A DNA stretch of 64,000 nt from Blautia pseudococcoides (GTDB lineage: Bacteria > Bacillota > Clostridia > Lachnospirales > Lachnospiraceae): contig NZ_CP015405.2 in the NCBI RefSeq assembly GCF_001689125.2, forward strand, positions 3,327,001 to 3,391,000, in the 5' to 3' direction. Position numbers and translations under genes: made by a program. Under the pieces are notes generated by a model. It did not search any database. It had not been told where the DNA came from and was given only the letters and a program-made list of their open reading frames with translations. Below are positions 18,801 to 27,084 of this stretch, piece by piece (positions within the stretch are counted from its first letter, which is position 1; each line of letters opens with the position of its first letter).

Positions 18801-19004
18801 TATCTCAGTGCTCAGCCAGTAATACTTGTCCCAGCCGCGAAAGGAAAATCCCACGCCAACCTCCATGGGGTCCTCCCCGGACGCGCTGTCACCTTCCTCC
18901 CAGAACAAAAAGGAGGGAATATCCCAAAGATCTCTGTACCTGAGCTCCCGCAGTTCCTCTGCCAGGTTCTTTATTCTGTCAAGATCATGAAAATCAAACG
19001 GCAT
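15822..19004 (-). CDS. GH38 alpha-mannosidase (first copy)
   Basis: 1060 residues, typical for bacterial GH38. After an N-terminal carbohydrate-binding-like region the catalytic domain begins at TGHTHIDVAWLWR (H242, D246 as zinc ligands), continues with the nucleophile in LWLPDVFGYSWALPQ (D356) and QQFHDILPGSSIKEVYED near 570, which carries the last zinc ligand. C-terminal beta-sandwich domains end with PYEIKTLLLRV. No signal peptide. Start at 19004 has AAAGGAGTAAAA; it begins 2 nt after the GH4 stop. Retaining exo-alpha-mannosidase, specificity not readable. About the same layout as the copy at 37686-40808, though clearly diverged. Confidence 0.95.
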   Translation of the reverse strand: MPFDFHDLDRIKNLAEELRELRYRDLWDIPSFLFWEEGDSASGEDPMEVGVGFSFRGWDKYYWLSTEIEIPVELWGTEVLGLFDFGALAGTGNNGNFESLLYVNDVPYQAVDGNHREVFLDPEVCGQKLSLKFRLWTGLSGGGIPKDNVMEIRRAQMGVLDKGADDLYYLTTAALETYETLGADNEYREWILNVLVKAFCLVDFTEPGSGAFYKSVAEAAGYLDGCLDGRGKPDVCVTMTGHTHIDVAWLWRLCHTREKAARSFSTVNRLMEKYGDYHFLQSQPQLYEFIKEDYPDIYENIKKRVAQGRWEPSGAMWVECDCNIASGESIIRQILVGKNFFRKEFGYESEFLWLPDVFGYSWALPQILKKSGVDTFMTTKISWNDTNRLPYDTFIWKGIDGTGVTAHFVTTSDPGEDYYTYNGNSGPRAVKSVWDNYKNKDLNRELLISYGYGDGGGGPNRDMLRQLEMAEKMPGIPHVKKRSVTEYFRNLNKTIEENPMDGYLPVWDGELYLEFHRGTYTSQAYNKRMNRRMEYALRDVEIQSVLARIFGKVPYDAKRILRAWKIVLCQQFHDILPGSSIKEVYEDSHAEYEKAAALLREADRAASAVLVRECSGAHLFSVFNNSNWLRTSVVLIPREEAESLCAHHAGTGNFYRMQNGAYRSKVPLPCVWKEEGAYILVKDMEPFSYTEIEWQPEVISCGQPEEMTVKAGEIRTPFYEISWNEKGQLSRIYDREAKREVLPRGACANVLQIFEDKPRCFDAWELEPGIDRKMEEITECTNIRIGKHALGTEVSFSWKYHKSRIRQTMCLYNEKRRIDFCTDVDWQERQKLMKAAFPVDIRAVDARFDIQNGNIRRPITRNTSWEAAKFEVAAHKWVDIWETGYGAALLNDCKYGCDLKENTMRLTLLKSATDPDYSADLGSHTFTYSLLPHAEEWYNAAIEQEAFDLNTPLKAKAGAAAVHGSILTFDRDNLVTDALKQAENGEEIVLRFHEFQGRRGEVKIGTGFHVEEWCECDLMEEPESPFISSGIQVFLDPYEIKTLLLRVKDGQKMESGDLAT

Positions 19005-19006
19005 TT

Positions 19007-20371
19007 TTACTCCTTTCCAAGCAGTCCCGCATATGCTCCGTCATAGTCTTCCAGTAGTTCCTTCGCCAGAGACCAGGAACTGACCAGGGGGTGAAGCATC
19101 AGTGCCCGGGCTGCGCACGAAAGGGAACCTGTCTTCACAGCCTCCACGGTCAGACGTTCATAATTTTTGATCAAACGTATGAGAATGTCACACTGCGGGG
19201 GCACCTCTGTGACTGCCACAGGGCGGATGCCCTCAGAAGATACATGGCAGGTCACTTCCACCACATCGTTGTCCGCCAGTCCGGGTATACAGCCCTGGTT
19301 TTCCACAGAAAGCACCAGGTATTTTCCTTCTGCACTCTGCATGCCTTCGATGCAGTCCAGCATAACGCCAGCATACCCCATTCCATCGGGAACCTCCAGA
19401 CTTCCTTTTTCCGCAGCCGGACGTTTGGCAGCCCCTGATTCAATACTCATATAGGAGTTCTCCCTTAGCTGCATATAATATAAGAAAACCTGCAGTGCCC
19501 CCTCGGGGTCCGCATCCATATCCATGTTCTGCAGTTCACGCATCATCTGCCTGTTGAGCCTTTCTATAGTCTCTCCTCTGGCTGTACCGGCTTTTTGGAT
19601 ATTGGCAAGAGCTTTCTCTCTGTGATAGTAATAATACAGATACTCATTGGGCAAAAATCCTATGGTACGCAGCAGTTCCGGGTCAAACATAGCAAATTCC
19701 TGGATACCCCCAAGAAAACCGTCATCCTCAAGAAGCTTTGGAAGAATTTCTTTTCCCTCTTTTTTCACGCTTCGTATCCAGGAGAGATGGTTCAGCCCAA
19801 AGAACTCCACATACAGGTCATCCTCCTCTGCCCCCAGGCAGGCAGCCATACGGAACTTTGTGCTGCTTGGCGCATCACAGATCCCAATGACACGGTCATA
19901 GCCTGCAGACCTGAGAGCCTGGGTCACAAGCCCGGACGGATTGGTAAAATTAAAGATCCATGCATTAGGTGCATACTCTTTTATCATCCTGCAATAGTCC
20001 AAAAGCACAGGAATGGTGCGCACTGCCATGGAAAATCCCCCCACCCCTGTGGTCTCCTGGCCGATGACACCGTGCTTCAGGGCGATCTTCTCATCCAGTA
20101 CACGGGAATGGTCACCGCCCACACGCAGGGTGGTCACTACATAATCCGCGCCGGTAAGAGCCTCCACGGGTGTCTGCGCTGCCCATACTTTCAGGTTTTC
20201 CCCTTTCCTGTCCACAACATGGCTGCACAGACGCTCAATGATCTTCTGCTTTTCCTCCTGGATATCATAAAGCGCTACCTGGTCAATATGCAGCTTTTTA
20301 TATCTTTTTAAAAGTCCGTTGATAAATATGACGGTCCTCACCCCGGCACCGCCTATGATAGCTATTTTCAT
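19007..20371 (-). CDS. GH4 NAD-dependent glycosidase, probable 6-phospho-glycosidase
   Basis: 454 residues. NAD-binding motif IAIIGGAGVRT at residues 4-13, FNFTNPSGLVTQAL (about 140-153), the metal-binding Cys in GICDAPSS (C165) and GLNHLSW (N194, H195). GH4 uses NAD, a divalent metal and often a reducing milieu and acts by oxidation-elimination. CDxP around the Cys resembles the CDMP of 6-phospho-alpha-glucosidases, whereas CNxP marks 6-phospho-beta-glucosidases, so a phosphorylated substrate is likely. There is no PTS gene nearby. The start overlaps the PfkB gene stop as ATGA. Confidence 0.85.
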   Translation of the reverse strand: MKIAIIGGAGVRTVIFINGLLKRYKKLHIDQVALYDIQEEKQKIIERLCSHVVDRKGENLKVWAAQTPVEALTGADYVVTTLRVGGDHSRVLDEKIALKHGVIGQETTGVGGFSMAVRTIPVLLDYCRMIKEYAPNAWIFNFTNPSGLVTQALRSAGYDRVIGICDAPSSTKFRMAACLGAEEDDLYVEFFGLNHLSWIRSVKKEGKEILPKLLEDDGFLGGIQEFAMFDPELLRTIGFLPNEYLYYYYHREKALANIQKAGTARGETIERLNRQMMRELQNMDMDADPEGALQVFLYYMQLRENSYMSIESGAAKRPAAEKGSLEVPDGMGYAGVMLDCIEGMQSAEGKYLVLSVENQGCIPGLADNDVVEVTCHVSSEGIRPVAVTEVPPQCDILIRLIKNYERLTVEAVKTGSLSCAARALMLHPLVSSWSLAKELLEDYDGAYAGLLGKE

Positions 20372-21330
20372 TGTTGATCCCCTTTCATTTCTTTCTTTTT
20401 ATTTTTCTCAATAAAACGAAGCATTTCTTTTTCCTCAGGGAAACCGGTATTTCCCCCATGAGCGGATACGGAACAGGCACCGCAGGCGTTTCCGTACTGC
20501 AGACAGGACCCAATATCCTGGCCTTTCAGAAAGCCGTAAATATACCCTGCATTGAAGGAATCCCCTGCTCCGGTGGTGTCCACAGCCTGTACTTCATAGG
20601 AACCGCATCGGTGGACCACACCGTCTTTCACTGCCAGAGCGCCTTTTTTCCCCAGCTTGACCACGGCCTGCCCGCATTCCCTTGCAAAATGAAGGGCAGC
20701 CTCCTCTGCCGAATCCGTCCTGCTGTAGTGCTCCGCCTCTGTCTCATTCATAAAAAGGACATCGATCCACGGAAACAGTTCATAGATCCTGCCGCTCCAG
20801 TTCCCTGTAGGGTCCCATCCCACATCAAAAGAGACTGTGGCCCCTGTCTCTGTCTTCACCCGGCGCAGCAGTTGTGCGTAGGACTCATGGGAATCCTCCC
20901 CCTCGTATCCCGTCACATGGATATGCCGGGCCTGGCCTGCCTTTTCAACCTCTGCCCTGTCCATACTGATATCCTGGTTCGTTCCCCTGTAAGTGAGAAA
21001 GGAACGGTCATGCTCGTTGGTGAAGCTTAGAGAGATTCCGGTCCGCTCCCCCTTCCTGGTCACAAGCAGTTCCGTGTCCACGCCAGCCCCCTCAAAGGTC
21101 TTCCGGATCATGTGTCCGTAACAGTCATCCCCCACTGCGCCCTGGAAGACCGGACGGAGTCCCAGCCTGCCAAGGCCCAGCGTAAACAGGGCCGCACCGC
21201 CTCCCACATACGTTTCCATTGAGGGGATAAGCTCCTCCTGGCCCGGCGCCGGAAATTTCTCCACACCGGGAATAATAATATCTGCATTCACGTCTCCATA
21301 GACATAGACATCCCACTTCTTTTCACTCAT
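20368..21330 (-). CDS. PfkB-family carbohydrate kinase
   Basis: 320 residues of the ribokinase/PfkB fold. The N-terminus has VYGDVNADIIIPGVEKFP and YVGGGAALFTLGLGRLG; the C-terminal signature DTTGAGDSFNAGYIYGFLKG carries the catalytic Asp. ATP-dependent phosphorylation of a sugar; with the upstream isomerase in mind, fructose formed from mannose is a plausible substrate, but other hexoses or disaccharides cannot be excluded. Start has AAAGGAGCAGAAAT. Separated from the permease gene by a strong 17-bp hairpin. Confidence 0.85.
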   Translation of the reverse strand: MSEKKWDVYVYGDVNADIIIPGVEKFPAPGQEELIPSMETYVGGGAALFTLGLGRLGLRPVFQGAVGDDCYGHMIRKTFEGAGVDTELLVTRKGERTGISLSFTNEHDRSFLTYRGTNQDISMDRAEVEKAGQARHIHVTGYEGEDSHESYAQLLRRVKTETGATVSFDVGWDPTGNWSGRIYELFPWIDVLFMNETEAEHYSRTDSAEEAALHFARECGQAVVKLGKKGALAVKDGVVHRCGSYEVQAVDTTGAGDSFNAGYIYGFLKGQDIGSCLQYGNACGACSVSAHGGNTGFPEEKEMLRFIEKNKKKEMKGDQQ

Positions 21331-21382
21331 ATTTCTGCTCCTTTTGTCTTCATCTGTAAAACATCTGTTTTCCTGCCCGGCA

Positions 21383-21428
21383 GACCAAAAACCGGCTTTC
21401 AGCGCGAACTAAAAGCCGGTTTTTGGTC
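21383..21428 (-). terminator. 17-bp intraoperonic hairpin after the permease stop, possible partial terminator
   Basis: Minus strand: GACCAAAAACCGGCTTT (21412-21428) pairs perfectly with AAAGCCGGTTTTTGGTC (21383-21399) across a 12-nt loop. The stop codon of the permease gene (21427-21429) is partly inside the stem. T-richness is within the 3' arm rather than after it. It likely lowers expression of the downstream enzymes relative to the transporter, or protects the upstream mRNA. Confidence 0.7.
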
Positions 21429-22338
21429 AACCCTTTACTGCCCCGATCATGGCACCCTGAGCAAAATACTTCTGCACAAAGGGATACACACACAGAATCG
21501 GAACTGTGGTGATCACCACTGCCGCCATTTTCAGGGAATCTGATGTGACAGCCGTGGCGTTCTGCGCCAGCGCCTGAGCCACGGATGTGATCTCCTGCTG
21601 GGAACTCATGGCCTTGCTCAGCATCTGCTGGAGCACGGTCTGCACCGGCCATTTGGAAGTATCACTCATGTAGAATGCCCCGGCGAACCAGTCATTCCAG
21701 TGATTCACAGCGGTGTAAAGCCCCACCACCGCGATCACCGGCTTGCTGAGCGGAAGCATAATACGGGTATAGATCTGAAAATAACTGCACCCGTCCAGCT
21801 TTGCCGACTCCTCCAGACTGTCCGGAATTCCTTCAAAAAAGGTTCTTGCCATCAAAAGATAGGTCACGCTCACCAGAGACGGAACCACATAAACCCAAAA
21901 ACTGTTGAGCAGATGCAGGTTCTTATACTGGATATAGGTGGGAATCATACCTCCGCTGAACAACATAGTAAATGTTATCAGCATGGTGATCAGCTTGTTT
22001 CCCGGCAGCTCCTTCTGTTTCAGGGAAAATGCCGCCAGGGTCGTCACAGTCAGACTTAACACGGTCCCGATCACGGTTCTGGCGATCGTGTAACCATAAG
22101 CCCGTACAATACTGCCGTCCCTGAACACTTCCTTAATATTGTCAAACGTGGGTATTCTGGGCCAGAACCAGATGCCGCCCCTGGCAGCATCCTTTCCGTC
22201 ATTAAATGCCAGAACCAGCACATTCAGACAAGGCAGTATGATCACCAGGCAGACAGCAATGACAATCATATATACAATAACCTGCACAGCGATATCCGTC
22301 CGGTTGGCCTTGATTTTGGTTTTTTGGCCTTTACTCAT
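21427..22338 (-). CDS. Sugar ABC transporter permease (LplC type), second system
   Basis: About 303 residues, six membrane segments, EAA loop DSLEESAKLDGCSYFQIYTR followed by IMLPLSKPV, and the LplC-like C-terminus YPFVQKYFAQGAMIGAVKG. The ATG at 22338 with GAAAGAGGG is preferred over a GTG nine bases upstream, which sits too close to the ribosome binding site. It follows the solute-binding protein gene by 22 nt. Forms the channel with the permease at 24129-25067. Confidence 0.9.
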   Translation of the reverse strand: MSKGQKTKIKANRTDIAVQVIVYMIVIAVCLVIILPCLNVLVLAFNDGKDAARGGIWFWPRIPTFDNIKEVFRDGSIVRAYGYTIARTVIGTVLSLTVTTLAAFSLKQKELPGNKLITMLITFTMLFSGGMIPTYIQYKNLHLLNSFWVYVVPSLVSVTYLLMARTFFEGIPDSLEESAKLDGCSYFQIYTRIMLPLSKPVIAVVGLYTAVNHWNDWFAGAFYMSDTSKWPVQTVLQQMLSKAMSSQQEITSVAQALAQNATAVTSDSLKMAAVVITTVPILCVYPFVQKYFAQGAMIGAVKG

Positions 22339-22360
22339 CTTAAACACCCTCTTTCACCTG

Positions 22361-24097
22361 TCAATGATAGAAGTTGACGGCGTCTTTGTCTTCGTTGTAG
22401 ACATCAGCCACATAGTCCTCAAACTTCTCCACGCCTGCTGCCTTTAACTGACCGCGGAAAGACTCAATGATACTCTTCACCTCGTCATCGGATTTTGCAA
22501 AACATGCCTGGACGAATACTTCGTCCCAGTTGAGCAGATCCATTTGTGTCTTCACATCCTCCATTCCTTCTGAGGACAGATACGCCGGTGCGTCCAGTCC
22601 CGGTATCAGTTTTTTCTCATAAGGATAATCCGCTGCAACCTCAACACTTCTGGCAAAGGTATCGTTAGCGGACGCGCCCGGCCTTGCCTCTCCGAAGTTA
22701 TTGATATTGTCTTTGTTGGTAAGTACAAATTCAAAGAAATAGTTTCCGCTGCCGCCGAATCCCGCCCCAACCTCGTTGAGCAGATAGTCCATGTTGCCGT
22801 CGCTCAGAGCCTGCTGTACCTCTTCCCTGAGAACCGGTTTTCCGTCAACCATATCGTAGCTTACGCCCTCTGCCCCATACTGGGCGATCATCTGTCCCTC
22901 TTTTGTGGAGAGCCAGTCAAAAAACCGGAAGATCTCTTCCGGGTTCTCCGCATCCGCGGAGATCGCCATACATCCCCTTGCGCTCTTGCCGTGCGTCACC
23001 TTTTTGTTGTCGCCCTGAATGTCATTGAGGGGACCCAGCGGGATCCAGTCGTCGGTCTGGTAAATAATATCCGTATAATTATTGACGTCAGCTATGATCG
23101 CGGAGTTATAACTCTTGCAGGCCTCCTGTGCACGGGTGGAGTCCATGGTGAAAAATTCCGGGTTCATAAGCCCTTCATCTATAAGGCGGCGGATATAATT
23201 AATCTCGTCATAGATGGAATCCCGCTCTGCCTCATGCTTCACTTTTCCGTCGGTATCTATATTATAGTTTTTGCTCACACCCCAGCGGTATCCCGGACAG
23301 ATATACTCCAGGGTATCCACAGAACCGCCCCAGTATTTTGGTCCCAGCGGATAGACAGCATTTCCGTTCTTGTCTTTAAAACCGCCTTCTTTAATCTTCA
23401 CAAGCAGATCATAGAGATCATCCTGTGTCCTGATATCATCCACATTAACTCCAAGCGCATCTATAATAGACTTCTGGATATACATGCCGCCCCGGTAATC
23501 CTCCTCCGGATTATATTTGAGGGATTTGTCTGTGGCATCCACATTCATCTGCCACAGATATACGCCGTCCAGGTCGTCCCGGAATGTGACATTCTTGTAG
23601 GAATCCCAGGGAAGATAATCATCCTCATAATATCTGGAATACACTTCTGAGTTTTTCATGTACTCCGATACATCCGCAAACATTCCCTCTTTTGCCGCCT
23701 TGGACAGCAGCGGAAACTCCGGCCTTGTAGAGTTGTCCAGATAGGAAACGATCACATCCGGAATGGTGCCTGATGCCAACTGGGAAGCCAGCACTTTTGC
23801 ATCACTGTCTCCAGGTGTATATTTCACATCCAGCTTGATCCCTGTCAGCTCTGTGATCTTCTTCATAGTGGGTGTGTTGTTCAAATCCTTGGGAAGGGAA
23901 TTTCCAATGTCATCCACATATGCCTGGATGGTGATCGTGCGGTCTGCGATCCAGGTATCCGGTTTTCCTTCTTTACTCTCTGTACCTACATTTTTGGCTG
24001 TCTCTTTGCCGTCTCCTCCGCACCCGGCCAGAACACCTGCCGTCATGGCGCCGCAAAGCGCAAGGGCGAGCACTTTCTTTACTGCTTTTTGTTTCAT
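22361..24097 (-). CDS. Sugar ABC transporter solute-binding lipoprotein, second system
   Basis: About 578 residues. The N-terminus MKQKAVKKVLALALCGAM then TAGVLAGCGGDG is a lipoprotein signal with lipobox LAGC, followed by a family-1 binding protein of the large LplA-like type. Start at 24097 is supported by AAAGGAGGAAAAGAT. It lies between the two permease genes, an order (B, binding protein, C) that differs from the first system (B, C, binding protein). The downstream alpha-mannosidase and GH4 genes suggest a mannose-rich oligosaccharide as ligand. No ATPase gene nearby. Confidence 0.9.
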   Translation of the reverse strand: MKQKAVKKVLALALCGAMTAGVLAGCGGDGKETAKNVGTESKEGKPDTWIADRTITIQAYVDDIGNSLPKDLNNTPTMKKITELTGIKLDVKYTPGDSDAKVLASQLASGTIPDVIVSYLDNSTRPEFPLLSKAAKEGMFADVSEYMKNSEVYSRYYEDDYLPWDSYKNVTFRDDLDGVYLWQMNVDATDKSLKYNPEEDYRGGMYIQKSIIDALGVNVDDIRTQDDLYDLLVKIKEGGFKDKNGNAVYPLGPKYWGGSVDTLEYICPGYRWGVSKNYNIDTDGKVKHEAERDSIYDEINYIRRLIDEGLMNPEFFTMDSTRAQEACKSYNSAIIADVNNYTDIIYQTDDWIPLGPLNDIQGDNKKVTHGKSARGCMAISADAENPEEIFRFFDWLSTKEGQMIAQYGAEGVSYDMVDGKPVLREEVQQALSDGNMDYLLNEVGAGFGGSGNYFFEFVLTNKDNINNFGEARPGASANDTFARSVEVAADYPYEKKLIPGLDAPAYLSSEGMEDVKTQMDLLNWDEVFVQACFAKSDDEVKSIIESFRGQLKAAGVEKFEDYVADVYNEDKDAVNFYH

Positions 24098-24128
24098 ATC
24101 TTTTCCTCCTTTACCTTCTCCGATCACG

Positions 24129-25067
24129 CTACCAAAGCCCGACTTCTGTAATTTTCTTACATACCTTATTGCAGATCACAACCAGGATCAATCCCACGAC
24201 GCCCTGTATCAGCCCGATGGCGGTTGCATACCCAAACTGGCCTCCCTGCAGTCCCACCCGGACCACATATACATCCAGGGTATCTGCCAGCGTCATGTTA
24301 CCGGGCGTACGCAGCAGCCAGATCTGATCCACGCCTGAGGAAAGCAGACCTCCAATCCCCATAATGAACAGAAGGCCGATGGTTCCCCTGATTCCGGGTA
24401 AAGTAATGTGCCACATTTTCTTCAGTTTTCCGCATCCGTCCATCTCAGCCGCCTCATAGAGAGCTGTGTCTACACTGCTGATCGCCGCCAGATAGATGAT
24501 GGAATCCCATCCGATATTTCTCCACAGGTCCATGGAGAACAGAATCTTCAGGAAATACTTGGCATCCATCATAAAGAATGTGCCCCCGTCCCCTCCAAGG
24601 CCTGCTATGAGCTGATTCAGAATACCGGTATCCGGTGCAAGAATCCTCTGAAGCATGGTCACAATGATAACGGATGACAGGAAATGAGGCAGGTATGTAA
24701 TGGTCTGCGTCACTTTCTTGAATTTCATATTTCTGATCTCATTGAGCAGCAGTGCCAGAATGATCGCGAACGGAAACTCCAGCACACATTTGATAAACCC
24801 GATCCTGAATGTGTTCAGGATCAGCCTGGGTGCGTCATAGCTTTCAAAAAAAGTCTTGAAATATTTAAACCCTACCCAGGGGCTTCCCCAGATGCCCTTG
24901 TTAAAAGAGTAATCCTTGAAAGCCAGAACGGAGCCGGCCATGGGCACATAACAGATCAGTGTGTAATAGATAAGTGCCGGCAGCAGCATCACGTACAGCG
25001 GCCAGTACCGGACAAGCCGTTTTCCAATGGGCTGCTTTTGTTGTTTTGGCTGCTTTTCTTTTTGCAT
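24129..25067 (-). CDS. Sugar ABC transporter permease (LplB type), second system
   Basis: About 312 residues with six membrane segments (VRYWPLYVMLLPALIYYT near the N-terminus). The EAA loop reads TALYEAAEMDGCGKLKKM. The frame is open far upstream, but the ATG at 25067 has the excellent AAGGAGGATACCAA and gives the usual N-terminus. First gene of a nine-gene run ending at the DUF4091 gene (25067 to 11156), with a promoter just upstream. Confidence 0.9.
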   Translation of the reverse strand: MQKEKQPKQQKQPIGKRLVRYWPLYVMLLPALIYYTLICYVPMAGSVLAFKDYSFNKGIWGSPWVGFKYFKTFFESYDAPRLILNTFRIGFIKCVLEFPFAIILALLLNEIRNMKFKKVTQTITYLPHFLSSVIIVTMLQRILAPDTGILNQLIAGLGGDGGTFFMMDAKYFLKILFSMDLWRNIGWDSIIYLAAISSVDTALYEAAEMDGCGKLKKMWHITLPGIRGTIGLLFIMGIGGLLSSGVDQIWLLRTPGNMTLADTLDVYVVRVGLQGGQFGYATAIGLIQGVVGLILVVICNKVCKKITEVGLW

Positions 25068-25094
25068 TTGGTATCCTCCTTCCTTCTGGTATCT

Positions 25095-25125
25095 ATTATA
25101 TTTTTTCCTGACGAATTTCCACAAT
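25095..25125 (-). promoter_or_regulatory. Promoter of the second transporter operon
   Basis: Minus strand: TATAAT at 25095-25100, with TTGTGG 18 nt upstream as a weak -35. Between them lies AATTCGTCAGGAAAA, similar to the AATTCGTACAGAAAA core of the motif at 10891-10913 (one-base gap). It makes a separate start for the transporter operon downstream of the EEP gene plausible. Confidence 0.45.
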
Positions 25126-25143
25126 GGATAAAAATCAATTATT

Positions 25144-25935
25144 TCATGGACATTTCTCTTCCCTGTCAGCTTCAGGTTCCAGCACCGCACAGACCGGATA
25201 ATGGTCAGACAGCCAGACTTCCCCGTCTCTGTCCTCCCATTTTTCCACACTTCGGCAGCTAAATGGCGTGCCGGCAAAAATATAGTCAATGCTCTCCGGC
25301 ATATCCTCCGGCTCAAACCCATGGTAGGTGATGCCGATTCCCTCTGTGACATTTACAAAATCCCTGCGGGACTGCAGGACTGCCAGTTCCGGGCTGTCCG
25401 GCTCTGCGTTAAAGTCCCCGGCCAGGATCACAGGGATCCCCCCAAATGCCGGCTCCCGGTCCGCCCTTTCTAACAGCCGTGTAAGTCCCAGTCTTCTGGC
25501 CTCTGCCCCCAGATGGTCCAGATGGATGTTATACAGCCGGAACAAAAATCCCTTTCCCGGTTCTTCGGTATATTCAAACACAGCCCCAGTGCAGACCCTG
25601 GGACAGATACTCTGGCATGGGTAACGGCTTCCCGGCACCTCCGGTTTCTCTGACAGCCAAAAAGTATCCATGGAGATCAGATTCACACTGTCCTTTTTGT
25701 ACGCCACAGACACCTGCTCATCCCTCAGATGTTCATCCCTGCCGCACCCTATCACATAATATCCCTCTAAATTCTCTTTCAGCCACACTGCCACATGGGG
25801 AAGCACCTCCTGAAAACAGATGATATCCGGCTGTTCCTTCTGAATCTTTGCGGCGATCAGTTCCCTGCGCCGGCAAAAACAATTCTCTTTGTCCTGTCCA
25901 AAATCACAACGGATATTAAACGTGACCAGTTTCAT
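25144..25935 (-). CDS. Endonuclease/exonuclease/phosphatase (EEP) family protein
   Basis: About 263 residues of the DNase I-like fold. Motifs in order: VTFNIRCDFGQ at the N-terminus, ICFQEVLPHV with the metal-binding Glu, GDFNAEPDSPEL, and the C-terminal SDHYPVCAVL with the catalytic Asp-His. The family contains nucleases, sphingomyelinases and inositol/sugar phosphatases, all acting on phosphoester bonds. No signal peptide, so it is cytoplasmic. Start at 25935 has GGGAGGAAAAGT. Between a PHP gene and a sugar transporter, so a carbohydrate-linked phosphodiester is a reasonable guess. Confidence 0.85.
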   Translation of the reverse strand: MKLVTFNIRCDFGQDKENCFCRRRELIAAKIQKEQPDIICFQEVLPHVAVWLKENLEGYYVIGCGRDEHLRDEQVSVAYKKDSVNLISMDTFWLSEKPEVPGSRYPCQSICPRVCTGAVFEYTEEPGKGFLFRLYNIHLDHLGAEARRLGLTRLLERADREPAFGGIPVILAGDFNAEPDSPELAVLQSRRDFVNVTEGIGITYHGFEPEDMPESIDYIFAGTPFSCRSVEKWEDRDGEVWLSDHYPVCAVLEPEADREEKCP

Positions 25936-25965
25936 ACTTTTCCTCCCTTCTCCCAACAGGACTTT

Positions 25966-26880
25966 TTACAAAAGCCAGAGCCATATTGGCTGTGACCAGG
26001 CTTTCTCCCCGTCCGCGTTCTTCACTACAAGGCGCACATATTCCTCGTCTCCGTTCAGGACAAAGGTTCCGCTTTTCAAATTTCCCTGGTCATCATGAAG
26101 GTGTCCGCTTCTGTGCGGGGTCTTAAAATAAATGTCCGTACAGCCGCTGCAGAAGGCACAGGCAGCACCATCCTCCACGTAAAAATCATGGATCAGAGGA
26201 CCCGAGGAGGCATAAAAGCTTCCGTCTCTCAGCGCCTCGAAGATACCCCTGTGGGTAAGTTCCCGGGCTTTTGCCATGATAAACCCGCCCAGGCTGTGCG
26301 GCCCCAGCTCATGGGTATCATCTGACGCAAAGCAATACGTCCTGTTCCTCACAAACAAAAAATGATCATAATACGTCTCTGAATTCCCGTTACTATCCTC
26401 AAACTCTGCCACATGATTGTAGATCTCCATTCCCAGCAGTCCGTGGATATTCTTGATATCCGTGGAGTCCACCTTGGACCAGTAGGGATGGGCATAGATG
26501 GTGACATTGCCCCGCTGTGCCATATACTCAAGGATTCTCTGGGGTGTGCACAGGGTATTGCCTGTTCTCTCCTCCTCAAAACGGTAATCATCAGGAATCC
26601 GGTTCGTCTCAGGCAGACCGATACTCACAAGATGATGGTCCTTGCGCTCAGGCATCTCCAAATCCAGCTCTGTGCCGGGAAATACGAGAAAATCCTCTCT
26701 GTTTAGCGCTTCATGGACCCCGTAGACCCAGTGGTCCGTAATAGCCAGAAAGGAATACCCCTCCTGCCTGTACCGCTCTGCCACCTCCCACGGTTCACCG
26801 CTTCCGTCTGAGCGTGTGGTATGGGTGTGGAGATTTCCCTTATAAAAATTCCCGGACTGATACAATGTTCTCTTCTGCAT
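25966..26880 (-). CDS. PHP-domain phosphoesterase (CehA/McbA-like)
   Basis: 304 residues. Metal-binding motifs of the PHP domain: GNLHTHTTRSDG (H18, H20, D25), LAITDHWVYG, ITYAHPYWSK-type segment (YAHPYWSKVD) and ASDDTHELG. The last 60 residues (FYVEDGAACAFCSGCTDIYF onward) look like a beta-rich tail. PHP proteins hydrolyse phosphomonoesters or phosphodiesters with a trinuclear metal centre. Start preceded by GAAGAGAGGATAGAAG. Leftward from a divergent promoter shared with the plus-strand gene at 27085. A second PHP gene lies on the other side of that promoter. Confidence 0.87.
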   Translation of the reverse strand: MQKRTLYQSGNFYKGNLHTHTTRSDGSGEPWEVAERYRQEGYSFLAITDHWVYGVHEALNREDFLVFPGTELDLEMPERKDHHLVSIGLPETNRIPDDYRFEEERTGNTLCTPQRILEYMAQRGNVTIYAHPYWSKVDSTDIKNIHGLLGMEIYNHVAEFEDSNGNSETYYDHFLFVRNRTYCFASDDTHELGPHSLGGFIMAKARELTHRGIFEALRDGSFYASSGPLIHDFYVEDGAACAFCSGCTDIYFKTPHRSGHLHDDQGNLKSGTFVLNGDEEYVRLVVKNADGEKAWSQPIWLWLL

Positions 26881-27084
26881 CTTCTATCCTCTCTTCCCAA
26901 AATTCTGCCTCAGCAATTTGGCATGGGCATATTATAAAGCACTTTCTTTTCAAAATAGAATGAAGATTTCTCAAAAAATCAATGGACAATTCTACGATAC
27001 TCCCAAATCTATTGAATCCTGTTTTCATGTGTAGTATCATTTAACCAAATTCTATTAACACTTTTTTCGGGAGGAGATACATCT
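26881..27084. promoter_or_regulatory. Divergent promoter region between the PHP gene and the 27085 gene
   Basis: A 204-nt AT-rich gap driving genes in both directions. On the minus strand TAGAATT occurs twice (within AATAGAATTTGG near 27045-27055 and CGTAGAATTGTCC near 26985-26997), resembling the TAGAATT start of the motif at 10891-10913. TTGATT with TCTATT 17 nt later is a possible minus promoter. GGGAGGAGATACATCT precedes the plus-strand ATG at 27085. The promoter calls are tentative. Confidence 0.35.
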
